From positions 54,442 through 118,441 of the forward strand of contig CAUYLG010044365.1 in assembly GCA_963573385.1 (NCBI GenBank): 64,000 nucleotides of DNA, written 5' to 3'. Shown one piece after another: positions 62,556 to 64,000 of this stretch. The notes under the pieces are model-generated. The model made no database searches. It was not told the DNA's origin and saw only the letters and a list, made by a program, of their open reading frames with translations. Position 1 is the first letter of the stretch. Each line of letters begins with the position of its first letter. The translations under genes were made by a program, and so were the position numbers. Origin of the DNA: Cacajao melanocephalus. Its lineage: Eukaryota; Chordata; Mammalia; Primates; Pitheciidae.

Positions 62556-62577
62556 CGTCTCACTTAAAAGTGAGACG
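62556..62577. repeat. Perfect inverted repeat downstream of IFIH1
   Basis: The 10-base arms cgtctcactt and aagtgagacg flank two A. An outer pair cattc (62545) and gaatg (62580) could extend the stem across a bulge. Confidence 0.8.
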
Positions 62578-63374
62578 TCGAATGTGCTGAGCCTTATTTA
62601 TTAGTTCATAACTTTTAAATCCAAGTTAAAGCCCAGATGCTAGATGGGGCTATAGGAAGACTATTTTTAGAAAGTAATACTTAAATGTATAGTTGTTAGA
62701 ATATCTTTGGGCCACTACTTAAATATGAAGTATATTAGTTTTTTTGCATACTAACTAATAGTTATATATATAACTAATCAGTTATATATATAAAACAGTA
62801 ATGAACCAAAGATGAGCATTTTTTCACCTTAACTGTCTCTTTCAAACCCTGGCTTCTGCTTTTCTTTATAAGCTTGTGTCTTATTGTAGACACATAGGAT
62901 CAATGGACTGCCAGATGTTTAGCTCTTTCATTTTGCACCCCTAACAGGCCATGGAAATGATCTTATAGTTCATCAAGCTATGAGAATTTGTACAATACTA
63001 AAACGGTCAAAACAACCAATTTGGAGTTATTCTGGACTCCTTTGCCTACCTGAGATCAGTATCAATTCAGTACCACACCAAGGTTTCTACCTACTAAATT
63101 TATTCTTTCCTCAGCATTTGCCCCAGGTTTGAACTTGTACTACTTTACTTTGTACAATTCATGTCAAATAACCTGTTGAACTCCAAATTACCATTTACTA
63201 TAATTTTCTTAAGATTTCTCTTATTTGACAAGTGAATCCCAATTCTTTATCTAAAACATTAATGTTTTTGTGGTTATTTACACTAGTTTTTTTTCTCTCT
63301 ATTGAAAGCCACTAACTTCATAGAGAAAAATCAGTTAAGATGCAATCAACTTTGTAATAAACAATTGTTCAGTG

Positions 63375-63405
63375 TTTTTTTTTTAATTTTTGTGGGTACA
63401 TAGTA

Positions 63406-63446
<41 letters not shown>

Positions 63447-63500
63447 GTTACATGAGATACTTTAATACAGGCATGTAATGGGTAATATCAGTGTTTTATT
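63375..63500 (-). mobile_element. L1 3'-end fragment with an (AT)n expansion
   Basis: A T tract, 'gtgggtacatagtaggttta', an AT run at 63411-63444, then 'gggttacatgagatacttta' is antisense L1 3'UTR in which the TA stretch has expanded. Confidence 0.6.
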
Positions 63501-63784
63501 TTTATCACTTGTTTATTTTGACATAAACTGCAAAACAAATAACTGTAATAAACATTTTTAAATGTTGCCTTCCATGTAAAATATACTCCATGTAAACAAG
63601 GAAAAAGAAGAGGAAATGAAGGGAGAAAGGTAATAAATAGAAACAAAATCAAACAAGAGGGAAATGATTTAAAAAATTACCCATATTAAAACCTGTAGAA
63701 AAAGGGGTGAGAAGGGAAGTAGGAAAAATAAATTTATCTGAGCAAGATACATACATTAAATACTGACCAACTTTTTAATTCATT

Positions 63785-64000
63785 TATAAGATTTTTTTTT
63801 AATTTTTATTGTATTTTAGGTTTTGGGGTACATGTGAAGAACATGCAAGATTGTTGCATAGGTACACACATGGCAGTGTGATTTGCTGCTTTCCTCCCCT
63901 TCACCTATATCTGGCATTGCTTCCCATGCTATCTCTCCCCAACTCCCCACCTCCCACTGTCCCTATTTTTAAGGTCTACTATTTGTAAGAAACTGTATTT
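63785..64000 (-). mobile_element. LINE-1, antisense 3' end, running out of the window
   Basis: A T tract is followed by 'attgtattttaggttttggg', 'gtacatgtgaagaacatgca' and 'catggcagtgtgatttgctg', the antisense of a primate L1 3' end. Confidence 0.8.

Larger units (their letters stand above)
58296..63374. other. Intergenic DNA downstream of IFIH1
   Basis: Apart from the repeats listed I see no gene. In human the next gene in this direction is FAP, about 20 kb away by my recollection, and no FAP exon is recognisable here. 62755-62795 has a tandem (c/t)agttatatatata unit. Confidence 0.6.

Noticed and set aside
58296..64000. Exons of the neighbouring gene FAP
   Set aside because: FAP lies downstream of IFIH1 in human but at a distance beyond this window. 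No exon-like coding segment was recognised.

Overview
The window is mammalian, specifically primate, nuclear DNA. About a dozen Alu elements are scattered through it, along with L1, L2, MIR, MaLR and hAT-type repeats. It carries one protein-coding gene on the + strand, IFIH1 (MDA5), the cytosolic sensor of long double-stranded RNA. The gene is complete. Sixteen coding exons between 7140 and 58172 join in phase at GT-AG borders to give 3078 nt, or 1025 codons plus TAG, which is the length of human MDA5. The protein differs from my recollection of human MDA5 at a scattered few percent of positions, so the source is probably a non-human primate, perhaps a New World monkey. The species is an inference.

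Layout: 1-510 is an L1 3' end. 850-3150 is a broken class I (gammaretrovirus-like) endogenous retrovirus: an LTR, a proline-tRNA-type primer binding site and gag debris, with two Alus of opposite orientation inserted. 3165-6500 is intergenic sequence with MIR and L2 remnants and a striking overlapping palindrome. 6600-7139 is the TATA-less, CpG-rich IFIH1 promoter and 5'UTR, with ISRE-like and kappaB-like sites. 7140-58172 is the coding span, with a 6.7 kb intron 1 and a 13 kb intron 3. A short 3'UTR ends near an AATAAA at 58269. 58290-64000 is intergenic, with an LTR-like repeat, one Alu and minus-strand L1 ends.

How the protein is organised: exons 1-2 encode the tandem CARDs that signal to MAVS. 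Exons 3-4 encode an acidic, serine-rich linker. Exons 5-8 carry helicase domain 1 (Walker A TGSGKT 331-336, DECH 443-446). Exons 9-10 encode the Hel2i insertion and an acidic loop. Exons 11-13 carry helicase domain 2. Exons 14-16 carry the pincer end and the zinc-binding C-terminal domain (Cys 907, 910, 962, 964). No inactivating change was found.

I found no clear undescribed system. The best leads are structural: inverted Alu pairs inside the MDA5 pre-mRNA, which would fold into the kind of duplex MDA5 itself senses; two long Z-DNA-prone tracts; several perfect hairpins; and a co-oriented pair of CTCF-type motifs in intron 3. Repeat family names are from recognition by eye and were not confirmed by a search.
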